Shown piece by piece: positions 10,329 through 21,889 of a DNA stretch of 64,000 nt (its first letter is position 1; every line of letters begins with the position of its first letter). The DNA is from Cyprinodon diabolis (taxonomy: Eukaryota > Chordata > Actinopteri > Cyprinodontiformes > Cyprinodontidae). The stretch spans positions 3,865,052 to 3,929,051 of the forward strand of contig CM060080.1 in assembly GCA_030533445.1 (NCBI GenBank). Direction: 5' to 3'. Made by a program: the position numbers and the translations under genes. The notes beneath the pieces are model-generated. The model worked only from the letters and a program-made list of their open reading frames with translations, searched no databases and was not told where the DNA came from.

Positions 10329-13300
10329 GGATGTCAGGAGTGAGGTGTTACTATATTTTGGCAAAAATGACTTTTTTCAGACTCAGTGATCACAGTTTTT
10401 TTCACTTATTTTACTGATAAATTCATTAAATCACTGCAAACATTTTAGTTTTAGGTACAGATAATGATCCATTGATAATTCCTTGCTGGCCGGACTTTTC
10501 CTTTAAAGATAAAACAGTACAAATGTAAGTATCCAGGTGTGCAAAGTAGGTAGGGAAACATTTAAAGAGACCTGCTGCAATATCTGCAATAAAAGGTGGT
10601 TTAACAAATTTCTGACTCAAAGAGGCTGAATGTGTTAGCAATGTGCGCTTTGCAGGATTTTATTTTCAAAATCATTTAAAAGCTTTGAATCATTTCCTTC
10701 AGTTTCATAAATCTGCACAGCTGTGTGCTGATTTATCAGATTAAATCCCAGTAGAAGATATTGAAGATTGTTGTAATGCGCATGGATGTAAAGCCCCCAC
10801 TTCCTCCCGGTGTGAATGAGTTACTTCAAGACTAGTTAATAGAACAAATGTCTCTCCAGCTTATTCTTTTTTAAAATTTCTTTTAAGTCTCAGAAACATT
10901 TCCTGTGGAATTTAAACTCTTTTGAGCTCAACGATGAAGGTTGCACCAAACAGAGGACACATTCTTGCATCAAACTCTCTCTATAGCAGGGATGGGTTAC
11001 CCTCCCAGCAGATGGACAACAATATCAGGAGTCATGTAATTGCAGTGCGCTCCGTTTTTTTGGAACTTAACGAGTCATTATGTTACAGGAGTTATTGTAA
11101 AGACAGAATGTCTTCATCCCGCTTTGACCTCCTGTCACGGCTTTTTCTAAGTTGTCCCTCTGGTTCTTTGTATCCCCCAGCTGGCCGGGCTGTGACTCAG
11201 CTCACCTCCGTGCTGTTCTGGCTTTAGGACAGTGACGGACTTAGTAGGTTTAGACCAAACAAACAAGAGACCACTGATGAAAGAGATAGAGGGAGCTGTG
11301 CAGAACAGGACAGATGGGTTGGGGATCAGGGCCCTGCGTCCCTCTCACACTCTTCAGTGACGTGTCGTCGCTTTCCTGCTGCAGGTTTATGGACGTAAGG
11401 CTGAGACCAGAGCACAGCCAGACTGTCAACACTCCTATTGACTAATAAAGTTTTCTTACAGTTAGATTTAGATGAGCCATTTATTGTAGCGTTTAGAAAT
11501 TCTAGCAAACAGAGCTTCATCTGGCAACCTCCCGCCCCCCCTCCCTCCTCTTCCTCACGACCACCGACACACGCACGCAGAAAGCACCAGAAATTGACAG
11601 ACAGTGAGACAGAAGTTGTTTTCGTCTTTTTCCCTTTTCTCTCTCTCCTCCACATATGGTCATCCGTTCTGCCTGTCTGTCTGTCTTTCTGTCTGTCATT
11701 ACAGTAAATCAGAGGGCTCTTCGGCTTTATCCGAGCGTCCTTCTGGCTGGGACGGCTGTAGCAGATGTTGGAGCTTGGGACAAAATGGATTTCCCCCCGC
11801 CGAGAGCAGCTTTTCTTGCCCTCCTTAATAGAGGCTCCTTGAAATGCTAATGCCCCACCATTAGTATAGTGGTGGTCTGGCATAGTGACGGCGGGAAAAG
11901 AAAAAGGGGAAAACCACAATCAGAGCTGAAAAAAACCTTTGTCACCAAACAACTCATGGAAAATATACTCTGTGGATGCAGACAAACAAGCGACCAGTGG
12001 AGGTTTAAGAGGGAAAAAAGCAAGAGGAGACATTCGTCTCACCACAGTGTGATGGCATCTCATCCCGCGGCCTCCTCCTCCTCCTCTTTCCCTTTTCTCC
12101 CAAGTCTCCAAACCTCTTCCAAGTTGTGCTCCAAAGAGGGATAATGATAATCAAACATATGAATGGAGCCATAAAAGAACCAATTTCTGCTCTGCAACGA
12201 GCATTTAAGGGATCAGGCAGAGATTCCGAAATTAGGGGGCTTAATTCGCGGGGAACATTTGATGATCGGCCGCTGCTTACGGTTATCGAAAGGAATCAAA
12301 CGGAGAAGAGCAAAGCTGCTTTGCTCTGCAGCATAAACCCATGTTTTATCTTCTGCAAAAGCGGAATCAACCAGCGTGTCTGGAATTAGGTGTTTGCATT
12401 AGTGCAAGTCTCGCAAAGGGTTTCCAGATAGCGTCCATTTCCACACCTTTTCACCATGGAACCACAAAATCAAACACTATTATTTATTTTCTTTCACATG
12501 TGAAAACAGAGCAGCAAATTAAGACAGAATTCAAGAAAAACATTGCATGGTTAAATCTTTTTTCTATATAAAGATCTAATATTTTTATTTAGCAAATAAA
12601 GGTACACAGTCATGTCTCTACCAAAAAGAGCAAAATCCAGTCTATAATAATAAAGTAAGTCTATTTATTCCAAGTTTTCATCCTGATAGTGTTTTTGATC
12701 CTTTTTGAGCCTAAATAGAATGCCAGCACTGGGCGCATTGAGTTGATATAAACAGATGTAGCGCCATCTACAGGCAATACTGAGCTCCTGGAAAGCCATC
12801 TTGGAGGACAGAAGCATGCTAGCACCACTAGCAGCATTAGTAAGGAGATGAACTTGCAGTAACTCAATTGTTGCAGGGACATCAGAATGCTTCCTGAGCT
12901 TTAGCTCTAGTTCTAGTTCACAAAAAAAGCTCAGAATGTTTTCTCCGCACAACTCCAACTTTATTCCTCTCGTACGCCTTTTCAACTGGCCAAAAAAACC
13001 CAGGAACAATCGTCTTTTAGTGCCAGTGAGAACAGATCACTGACACGTGTCTGCCCGGATCAAAAGACTCGCTAGTGACCCGCTTTAAAATCGCCTCGGC
13101 TCTGAGCGGGATGCTGTGGGAACACCAGAGTTGAGTTGATTCGCTAAACTACGTGACACCATTAAAGGCAACCTATAGACAACACACGGCACCTTCTGAT
13201 CTAATAAGCTGAAACAACTCTCTTACATTCTATAAACATGGAGCAGCTCTGGCAAGAGGGAATCAGACGGATAATACAGCGAAACAATAAAGAATACTGA

Positions 13301-14548
13301 CCAAACCCTGGCGTTCTTCTATGTTGCTCTCCATTGTTTACTTCCCTGATTTCCGTCTCACTGTCGACACCATCAACGCTCACCCAGAATGAGATTTTTG
13401 GTCAAATGGGAAGAGTCAAAAGCCGAATATTAGCCTGTCAACCCGATTTTGAAAAACGCAGGTTTTCACTTGTTCAGTGGCTTTGTAATCAAACATTTTT
13501 CTTTTCTTTTTTTTACACTTTTCTTTATTTTCTTATCTAGGCTCGGAAATCCATAGTCTCTTGACTCCATTGCTTTTTGACGAATTGTACGCATACACAG
13601 TAAAGTAATCCAGATCCACTGATGCTGTTATGGTAAAAATAGAGTTGAAAAATTGAGAATAAGGTAAAACTTTCAAGAATAAAATCAAACTGTCATTAAA
13701 AAAACCTGAAAATGATTTAAAAATAATAACTTTAGTGGACGAGAGTAATGACATCAGCTGCACCGCACGATCTGCTTGGCCTTCATCCTCTAAAAGTGAG
13801 CTTTTTATTGACAGTTCTACTTTCTTATACCTAAATACTGTAACTTATTGTATTTCAACTTAATTCTTAACTTTTCAGCTTTATTGTCTTGGTGAGAAAT
13901 AATTTTCTTTCCTCACTGTGGTCCTGAAACTCATCATACACAAAGATAGAGAATTGGTCCCACAGAAAAAAAAATGTAGTACCTTAATTAAGATTTTCTC
14001 GTTGACCCATTTACAATATAGAAATTATTACCATACAAACAAAAATGTTTTTTCAGTGTATAAATTCATATCAACATAAATTGAGGTCATGCCTTGTAAA
14101 TTGATGAGAAATGTTTGTAGAATAGAAAGCCACTTAAAGTCAAACATCATGTTGATGTTTCTAACAGAAAAAAAAAATCCACCTTAGAGCTGCAGTCTCT
14201 CCTGCGGCGCTTAAAGCTAAAGCTCTTTTGCTCATTTGCTCTTTCTTGGTTAACCTCCTTCCTGCTCTCACACACGCTCACAGATTTATCGCTCTGGACA
14301 CTCTTGTCCCTGTCAGCAGCTGGCGGACTCAGTCCTGTTTGAGCTTGTGTGTGTTTGAATGCTCATGCACAAAAAAAATGTGTGTGAGTGTGTGTGTGTG
14401 GAGCCCAAGTAAAGCCGGCTGCTCTGCTCTGCTGTGTTGGCCAGGCCATGTGGCCACTTTAAAGCTCCTTTCTGAGAGGCCTGTGAAGTTGTTAAGGAGC
14501 TCCACTACACTGGCAGTTGGCTCTGGGAATCCCTTTGCCAGCTGTAGC

Positions 14549-14551
<3 letters not shown>
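10329..14551. other. Mostly unique sequence; candidate regulatory block at 11.8-12.4 kb
   Basis: No exon is convincing. CT/TCTG-rich tracts occur at 11640-11700. The segment 11830-12400 has balanced composition with runs such as GATAATGATAATCAAACAT and TCGCGGGGAACATTTGATGA that look unlike decayed repeat and resemble vertebrate conserved non-coding sequence. 13.5-14.2 kb is AT-rich with nothing recognised. Confidence 0.35.

Positions 14552-14581
<30 letters not shown>
14552..14581. repeat. (CA)n microsatellite
   Basis: About 15 CA units. Confidence 0.95.
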
Positions 14582-14583
<2 letters not shown>

Positions 14584-16011
14584 GCTTCCCTCCCCTCTCT
14601 TTGTCTCACATGTTCTTCCTCTCATGCTCACACTCGTTGGTCTTCCTCTGCGCCGCAGACCCGTCTCTCTGTCCCCTCTTTCTGTCCGTAATTGTGTGTT
14701 TCTTGTTTTCTGTTTCCCCAGCGCTGCCTGTTCCTCGTTCTGACCACAGTACCCACATAATCTATGTAGTGAAACATCATTGCCGACCTTCTGTCTCTCC
14801 TGGCACCGGTCCGGCTGCACATGTTTTCTCCTGTATACCTGCTCGGATCGCTGCAAATGCACTTTGGCAACCAGTACGGAGCCACGTGCAGCAACGACGG
14901 CTGTGTGAGAGAAAAAAATAACAACCAAAACCCCCCTCTGCAGGTAGCTTAAAATGAGGATAACATTCAAAACGGGAGTGTTGAATTCATTAAATGAGAA
15001 GATATTAAAAAATTCTTGTCTCATCGTCGCTCAAACATAAATACGATAAAGTTGAATCCGTCGCTGAAGTTTGGATGACCTTTCATTGAGAGCAGAGAGC
15101 AGGTGCACCTGCGTCCTGCTCTCTGGCTCATACTCCCAAGGTCTGCAGTGCACATCTGCTGGAGAGCGGCGGTTTGTGCTCACAGGGAGGACATTTGCTT
15201 GTATTGTCATCAACTCCATTTGCGGTGGAAGTCCCTGGCTGCAGGGTCATGGATGAATGGTTGGAGAAGGCCGGGCGGCTCCAGCTTCTAGGAGCTAATC
15301 TGCTGACAGACGGCGGAGCCTCTTGTAAATAATATTTGTTTTTCTCCAGGGTGGTCCCAATTCTGACCGCTCTACACCTAATTCTGTTCATTTTCTGCTT
15401 TAAAGCTTTGCTTTGATGTCTGCAGCTTCTAAAATATACCCGTTATTCCTGTAACGGTTTTTCTTAAACTTTAAATTCATCATTAAGAATCAGAAGTCTT
15501 TACTTCTTATCGTTGCTCAACGGTACAATGACATTTTTAGCAGCTCAAAACAATATAAAACTAAACAGTGCAGGCAAATAGTGCAACATAAAGAAAATAA
15601 ATATTATAAAACAGTAAAGCAGTATATTTTCACAATTAAAATATTAGAATGGCTTTACTCTTGGACCGTGTATTCTTTTAAAATGTCTCTTTTTCATAAT
15701 AGAGAACAGATTTAAGTCGCTGAGGTGTTTCTTCTCATCCATCATGTAGAAAACAACTGTGCAAGTAGAGCATAGACAGGGTAGGAGGCTGTAAGCTACG
15801 AGGCAAGGCAAGGCAAGGCAAGACAAGGAGGAAACAAAAAGAGTTCACAGACAATAGACATGGCCTAGTCAAAGTCCAGAGAGAAGAACATGCTGTGAAT
15901 ATGTTAGAAGACTTGGAAACTGATATTAACAGATGCTTTGCTACCAAAGCAATGAATATGTTAAAATTAAAAAGATTTTAAAAAAAAGGAGATAAAGATA
16001 GAGCAAATGGA
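14582..16011. other. No gene seen
   Basis: Pyrimidine-rich to 14.7 kb and moderately GC-rich to 15.4 kb. A short AAGGC tandem (about 15803-15820) is present. Nothing codes convincingly. Confidence 0.35.
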
Positions 16012-16549
16012 CCAAGGGTGTCTGTAGACAGGGGCCAACAGGGGCCAGTGCCCCTTTAAAACAGGATTAAGGCATTGTTTTGGCCCCAGTATTAAAGACA
16101 TAATTCAAAATAAATGTGTAATTAAGCCATACACTGGCTCAGAATCCATAACAGATTGGTTATTTAGACCAATTTAATATTTTTTAATTTTACAGTTTTA
16201 TTTAAATACGGATAAAAAAATCTAAATATTCCACTTTTAATTTTTGTTCTTTTCAGACAGAATAATATTTTTATCTGCATCATCTTAGGTGTCCAGAGCT
16301 GGAAGGGGCTCTTTGATGCACTCATAATTCAAACTTTTAATTAATATCCTGTTTTATTGATTCAGGCTGTTGTTTATTAACCCGTTGAAAAAACAAAGAA
16401 CGTCCAAGAAACCAATTGGTTAAACTTTCTGATTCAGTGCAAATAATCATAAGAATTTCATTTATTCATAACGTCTCAATTAAAGGGGCTGGGATCAGTT
16501 CTATGGGGACACTGGCCCCTTTTGGCCTCCGTCTAGGACTGCCCATGGC
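16012..16549. mobile_element. Foldback/MITE-like element with GGGGCCAGTG arms
   Basis: The left arm (about 16024-16057) and right arm (about 16505-16536) are inverted copies sharing TAGAC, GGCCAA and AGGGGCCAGTG. Less perfect pairing (CCAAGGG/CCATGGG) extends outward to 16012 and 16549. The interior is AT-rich with no ORF. No clear target duplication, so the superfamily is undecided. Confidence 0.55.
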
Positions 16550-17733
16550 CTCAGCTGTTATAAACAGAAAAATTAGTTAAAATTTGAGCAAAACTGATAG
16601 AGACGTAACAGATAGAGCAGCCTAGGATGCAGATGGAACGATTTCCTGTTCCTCCATAAAAAGCAGGGGGAGGGCAGATTGTTTGGGGACAATCTGAAAA
16701 ATTTCAACTGTTTTCTTTCTATATATTCTCAACACTTAGTTTTGCACCAATATGGTTGTTGTAAGAGGTCAAAGGTCGCTTCTGCTTGCTGTCTCCTCTC
16801 CTCTCCTCTGCTGATGGCCTTGCAAGCTGGCGTCCTTCCACTCCACAGATGTCTCTGTTCCTATAGGGCTCCGGTTGCGAGGCGATGTGTTGGCAATTCT
16901 GTGAAGCACACCTAACGAACACGCTCGGGCACACGGCAACACACACTCGCAGATGTTCTCTCCCCTTCACACACACGCATACAGTTGCAGAAACACCCAG
17001 ACACGCGGTGTGACACCGCTGCTGTCGCCGCTGGAGTCAACGTCTGTGAAGACTCTCCCGGTTCCACCGTTTTCCTGTGTTCGTCGCTCTTCGGAGGAGC
17101 GATGAGGGGGGGGGGGAGTGAGGAGAAGATGCTAAATGTGTGCGTGTTCGTGTGTGTACACACAACACATCCTGTGTGACAACCTGGCATAGCCTAGATC
17201 CGCCAGTGCTCTCAAGTTGGGTGTGAGAAGATTGTCACCACGTACCTGAAGCTGGCAGGATTAACACCTGTTATGAGCTGCGGCATGTCGTGCGTCGTCA
17301 ACGTGTGTCTCTCTGCATTCATTGTGAATTTTTTTTTTTATTTCCAGTTATTTAGCTGACTTTTTTTTTTTTTTTTTGCAAAGAAACTTGTAATGACTTA
17401 GTCAAACAGGACTCATTTCCTTCATTAGCGCTCAGTGGAAAAGCTGCCGCTCAGGGGAGCAGCTTTCCAGCTACAACTTCCCATCATTTTCACCTGTTTT
17501 CATCCCAGTTGTTCAACCAGGACCGCCTGGACCAGCACGACGGTGTGTGTTTTTCTGTCTTCGACGGTCGTTATCTGACACGTTGCTCCGTTGTGTGTCA
17601 CTCCTGAGTTTTTGTAGCTGTGTGTATGTGTCCACAGCATGGCAGTCCATCTGTCTCCAGGAGAGTGGCTTCCTGTTCTCTCCCTCTCATCTCTGCCACT
17701 GCAGGAACACACACAACCTGCTCTGACATCCAG
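16550..17733. other. GC-richer unique sequence, no gene proven
   Basis: CA/TG-rich words, a G run at 17107-17115 and T runs near 17330 and 17360. Short ORFs lack recognisable domains. Confidence 0.3.
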
Positions 17734-17755
17734 CACACACACACACACACACACA
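17734..17755. repeat. (CA)n microsatellite
   Basis: About 11 CA units. Confidence 0.9.
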
Positions 17756-18837
17756 TGAAACACGCGTGTATGGGCACTGTCTATCTGTCTGTCTGTTTGC
17801 CAACGTTTGTACATCCGTCTTTTTCGCACACATCCCCATAAAACTCATCAAAGCCTGTCATCTGCCTTCCTTCTGTCTCTCTGTCTGCCTGTCTATTTGT
17901 CTGTCATCCAAACGGTCACAAATGATGCTGTTTAGTTGGGGGGGGGGGGGGGTGGTTTGCAGGCACCATGTGGCATCCCCAGCTGAAGCTCTACACAGCG
18001 CTAAATGGCAGCGACACAAAATGGCCGCAGAAAAACGTAGCGGTTTCAAAATGGCCACAGAGGAGGAGGTGCACAGGTTGGTGGTGGTCATGTTGACGGG
18101 TGAGAAGGACGCGTCGGGAATGGCGACCTCCCACATGAGACGTCCTCATCGACCGGCCCCACGTGTTGTGATGTTCCACGGCTCCGTGTTTGGGGCCTGG
18201 ACGGGAACATGTGTGTCACCGTGTGTGCGTTTGTCCGCGGAAGACATTGATCGGTGCTATTTCTTCTTTGCCACATGACAGATGCAGCCTGTTCACAGTA
18301 GAAACGTCAATGCCCACACCTGCTTGGGTGGCGAGTGTGAGGCACTGCTGCCGACTGGCTCCACGGAGCCAGGCAGAGAGACGGACAGAAACACAGCAGG
18401 ATGCACAACGATAATAATCTTTCTGTGAAAAGTTAAGTTTTTTTTCTCAAATTTTGTCAGGAGAAACAGCTTCTAAAGAAACTCCTGTTAATCTCAGTGA
18501 TCCACTGAATATTTGCCTAAAACTCAGGCCACTGTCTTCTTTTTGGGGTAGCAACGCTTCTGGCTTTTTCTTAACATTAATGATCTCTGCCCTTAATGGA
18601 GGCAGTGACTCTGTATGGCTTCAGCTCTGGGTTACCTCATAACCTCTTGGATGATTTGCTCTTAGAGTAGTTTTGGAAGGCCGAACCATAAAGAGATTCC
18701 CCTCCGTTAAATGTTAAATACCAGTTTTGTTTACCTTTACAAATGTCTTTCTAACTCCTCCAGACTGGTAGATGTTGATAGTTGCTCTTAAATTTCTTAA
18801 GATGCATCCAGCATGTAAATCATTTGAAGATCTTTTA
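17756..18837. other. No gene proven; simple-repeat-like tracts
   Basis: TGTC/CTGT tetranucleotide-like tracts (17780-17910) and a G run (17938-17952). AAAATGGC occurs three times between 18000 and 18060. The longest plus-strand ORF here starts in the CTGT tract and has low-complexity composition. Confidence 0.3.
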
Positions 18838-18845
18838 GTCTACTT

Positions 18846-19637
18846 TAGGGGTGTAAATAATAATCATTTTGTATCGATGCATCGACCCAACAGCCGACGA
18901 TCCGATGCATCGACACGTCCGCAAGAGAATCGATTCACGTTTTTTTTTTTTTCCTCCGGTCTATTTTTATCCATTTGCTCCTGGGCGTAATTCTCCTCCC
19001 GTGCTGCGGTGGCGCTAAAGCTATTTTGCCCTCCTACCTCGCTTCCTGGTTATACTCTTACAGCAGTGTGTTGCAGTGAGCTTGACGCAGACATTTTTAA
19101 ATTATGGTCAATATTGAAGCGTGGTCTGCGCTACACGCTGTGGGTCTAGATACGGTCGAGGCGGCGAGGAAGTGGGGGCGAGTTTAGTCCGAAGACGGAG
19201 GGACGTGAGGGCCAAAAAGAGCGGAGATCCAGGTGGAAAAAGGCTCCCAGCGTTCTCGTCTTTTCTAGCGGGTCAAACTTCACAAGTTGTTTTTCGCAAT
19301 TTCGGTCATAAAACAAAACAAACCGGCCTCCTGTGTGCAGCACTGGTTGTGGTCATCTACAATTTGGGAGAGGAGCAGCGGAGCGTCTCTCAAGGGGGCG
19401 GGGACGTCTGGAGCCGAGGTATTTCATTGCACTCATTGCACTGATTTTCTGCAGTATTTTTGCAGTATTTTTTGATGCAACTTTTCTACTTCTGTTATTT
19501 GCTGTTGTTGCTGTTAATTGATTAATCGAATCGAATCGTATCATGGTGTATTCTTGAGTATCGAAAATAATCGAATAGTTGGGTCAGGAAATCGATACTG
19601 AATCAAATCGCCATGATGGATGTGATTTATACCCCTA
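18846..19637. mobile_element. Non-autonomous hAT element, family TAGGGGTGTAAAT (copy 1)
   Basis: Terminal inverted repeats TAGGGGTGTAAAT and ATTTATACCCCTA are flanked by a perfect 8-bp duplication GTCTACTT (18838-18845 and 19638-19645), diagnostic of hAT insertion. Subterminal repeats are rich in ATCGATTCGA, GATGCATCGA and similar motifs, probable transposase binding sites. The interior (18966-19516) is the core repeat. There is no transposase ORF; the longest frame is not conserved between copies. Copy 2 lies at 56484-57362. Confidence 0.93.
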
Positions 19638-19645
19638 GTCTACTT

Positions 19646-20253
19646 CATGCTGTCGGAAAATTATTTGGTAACTGCTTACAGAATAACTTTTTAATAATGA
19701 AGAAAAAGAAAATATTTTTTTAAATCCTAGAGGCCCTGCAACATACAGGCTTGGACGTGACACGTGATAGTGAGCTCACTTTCTTCTAATAACGTTTTTT
19801 TTGTATGTAACTGAGTGGAGATAATCGTTTTTTGTTTACATTGCTGGTTTGGATGGCTTTTTGGAAAACCATAAATGGAATTAAAACATTTCTGCTTCAG
19901 CTATACCTTGTCTTCGATTGGGGTTAATTTCATGGCTGTAGCTCATTCACAACCATAATGGGAAGAACAATGAAAAAAGGTTTATCAAACTTGCTTGTCT
20001 AATTAATTACATATAAATCCATCTTCAAGGTGACCATTCAGATGCTGAAAAAAAGCTCGCTGAACAAATGAGTGCTTATGTTTTGTATTTTCTCAGGGTT
20101 TTTTTTTTTGATTGTCTGAAAGTTTAGAGCAGAAATTAAATCAAATATGCAAATAATGAGTTACCTCAAAAATAATCTCTTGGAGCGCTTTTACAGCTGT
20201 AGGTGACAGATTCCCATATTATGTTATGGGATTATGTTATATGTTATAATATA
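19646..20253. other. AT-rich, no gene seen
   Basis: Nothing is recognised apart from T and A runs. Confidence 0.35.
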
Positions 20254-20331
20254 TGATCTGGTGAAGTATAAAGTGCCTTGAGATGACATGTGTTGTGAAT
20301 TTGCGATATAGAAATAAACTGAATTGAATAT
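20254..20331 (+). repeat. L2-type LINE 3' tail, short
   Basis: GATCTGGTGAAGTATAAAGTGCC, GACATGTGTTGTGAATTTG, AGAAATAAACTGAATTGAAT. Confidence 0.8.
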
Positions 20332-20724
20332 TAAGAGGGGAGAACAGATCTGCTCTAAATGAATAAAGAAGGCATTGGCAGTCCTTCAACTTTTTAGCTA
20401 AAGCAAAGTGTCTCCACTTCCAGGTCTGTTTCCAGGTGCAGCCAATCCTGTTGGGAATAATTAGCTTTGCACTGCTTATCTGTCCTGAACTGCCCAGAGG
20501 GAATCTTTATATGCAAAATTTGAAAACATAAAGGTATTGGTTATTTTAATTTGACTAAATTTGGACTGTAGCTAAAAGTTGCGGGTCTAGAAAAATGTAC
20601 AAAGGGGCAAACAACAAAAGAATAACAAACACACACAAAGAAAAACAGAGTAAAGGTGCATCATTTAGTTCATTAAACGAGCCACAAAGCCATAACTGTT
20701 ATTCTTTCTTCGTATGAAGGAAGC
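20332..20724. other. No gene seen
   Basis: Nothing is recognised before the TTAA that marks the left end of the next element. Confidence 0.35.
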
Positions 20725-20922
20725 TTAAAGTTGTAGGGAAGCGGCTGTTCCAACCGTTGCATTTCCAAATTCTCCCGATTGGTCCACGACTTTACATGAG
20801 TGAATAAAGTGAATGTGATTGGTTGTTTATTAAGGGGGCGGGATTGTTGTGGTGGAAGGTTCGCAAGTAAGTGTGGTTCTGGCCGGTTTGTTGGAAGCAT
20901 CTTGCTAACCAGTTAGCAACTT

Positions 20923-20971
20923 AGTGCTAGTAGGTTCCCAATGGGAAATTCCATTGGGACCAAGTAGCACT
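20923..20971. other. 49-nt hairpin inside TTAA element copy A
   Basis: AGTGCTAGTAGGTTCCCAATGG pairs with CCATTGGGACCAAGTAGCACT around a short GAAATT loop: a stem of about 20 pairs with few mismatches. The identical structure is kept in copy B (41990-42038). It lies upstream of the acidic exon. The RecQ-fragment element inserted at its right foot. Confidence 0.8.
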
Positions 20972-20979
20972 AAATTGGT

Positions 20980-21495
20980 AACCTGACTCCGGCAGATGGA
21001 TTTGCTCCGCATATCCATCTGGAAACCTTCCGTACAAGTAATTTTGGGAAGGGGGGAAAATACTGGTTAGCTGATTGGCCTATGTTGGTGATAGACGGGC
21101 CAAATAAACCAATCAGATCAACGAAGCATATGACGTACTAACAGCCAGGCTACTCTTGCCGAAACCAGTCGGGAGAAGAGCAAAAACATCTTTTCCTCTG
21201 AGAAAAGCCTCCAGAGCAGTGTTTTGCTCTTCTTTCAGTGAAGAAATACTCTGTAATTCCCATAAAACTTGCTCGATAGCCACGCTAAGGCTAGTTTCAT
21301 CGGCTGAAGCCGCCATGTTCTTTAGACTGAACTGTTGCGCTTCTCGTTGCGTCACACCTCAACCCGCCTCAAAGCCAACGCTGATTGGACGTTCGTTTGG
21401 TGAACGGCTCCAAATTTTCTTTAACGGAGAGTCTCCAGACTGATCTACGAGTGAAACCTTAAAAGCTCGCAAGATCAGGATGGTCTCACGAGGCT
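20980..21495 (-). mobile_element. 516-bp element with RecQ-like exon, 11-bp target duplication
   Basis: The sequence is absent from copy B of the host element, where the empty site reads CACTAGATTGGTGAC. It is bounded by the direct repeat ACTAAATTGGT (20969-20979 and 21496-21506). Its ends (AACCTGACTCC on the left, inverted AGCCTCGTGAG on the right) match poorly, so inverted repeats are at best 4-5 bp. A subterminal hairpin CAGATGGAT/ATCCATCTG lies at 20993-21021. An 11-bp duplication is longer than for hAT, Tc1, piggyBac or Harbinger and is nearest to Mutator-like elements. Read on the minus strand it carries the helicase fragment described next. Confidence 0.8.
21113..21316 (-). pseudogene. 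RecQ-helicase-like N-terminal fragment
   Basis: From the ATG at 21316 the product begins MAASADETSLSVAIEQVLWE and continues with LKEEQNTALEAFLRGKDVFALL and PTGFGKS. The last is the Walker A motif (residues about 49-55) in the form typical of RecQ-family superfamily 2 DNA helicases, preceded by the expected basic/Gln region. After GKS the frame continues for about 13 residues without helicase similarity to a stop at 21113, as if a first exon ran into non-coding sequence past a lost splice donor. Motifs Ia-VI, including the DEAH box, are absent, so there is no helicase activity. Multi-copy RecQ-like genes occur within some eukaryotic DNA transposons; this fragment probably derives from one, or from a captured host exon. 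Confidence 0.68.
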
Positions 21496-21537
21496 ACTAA
21501 ATTGGTGACTTAGAAACGACGCTGTCAAGGAACGCTA

Positions 21538-21731
21538 TGGACAGCGGAAACATGCAAGAGGGGGAGAGTTTAGTGTCGGAGGTCGTGGATGAGTCTCCTC
21601 CGTCATCCATTTTTTATTTAGAGGAGGAAAGCGGGGAGGAAGATGTTGTGGAAGAGGACGCCACACAGACGTCCATCCCCGTGAACACTGGGAAGGAACT
21701 CAATGGGAAAGGGAATTATTCTGATTTCTGA
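21538..21731 (+). pseudogene. Acidic first-exon ORF of TTAA element, copy A
   Basis: ATG at 21538, product MDSGNMQEGESLVSEVVDES, then a strongly acidic stretch (FYLEEESGEEDVVEEDATQ) and an Asn-rich end; 64 aa. In copy B the same frame meets GGTAAAGT, a good splice donor, after ELNG; here that site reads GGGAAAGG, so the donor is lost and the frame runs to a stop. The function is unknown. Length and acidity suggest the N-terminal exon of a transposase or accessory protein whose remaining exons were deleted. I do not recognise a named family. Confidence 0.55.
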
Positions 21732-21889
21732 TTTCAACCGTTGCGTATATTAGCTGCAACATATGAATCAATTTTGATTGACAGATGACCTTTGATATAT
21801 GATTGGCCGAATTTAATAAAACTGTATTTAATAATTAGAAATGAAACCCATTGCTTAGAAAATGCATTTTTTCCTTTTTAATAAAGCTT

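Larger units (their letters stand above)
20729..21825 (+). mobile_element. TTAA-flanked DNA element copy A, right end missing, invaded at 20.98 kb
   Basis: The left end AGTTGTAGGGAAGCGGCTGTTCC follows TTAA (20725-20728). It is colinear with copy B (41799-42546) from the end through the hairpin and acidic exon to GATATATGATTGGCCGAATTTA, where homology stops at about 21825, so the right end is lost. A separate 516-bp element (20980-21495) sits inside copy A but not copy B. The TTAA flank and AGTYGTAGGGAAAT end point to a TTAA-specific superfamily. piggyBac ends usually begin with CC, so a Kolobok-like family is a better guess; this is not established. Confidence 0.72.

Noticed and set aside
11326..11919. 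197-aa minus-strand ORF
   Set aside because: Low-complexity and charged tracts from TCTG/CCTCC repeats, and no family similarity that I can see.
14329..15024. 231-aa minus-strand ORF
   Set aside because: It runs through the CA microsatellite (VCVCVC tract) and has no recognisable domain or splice context.
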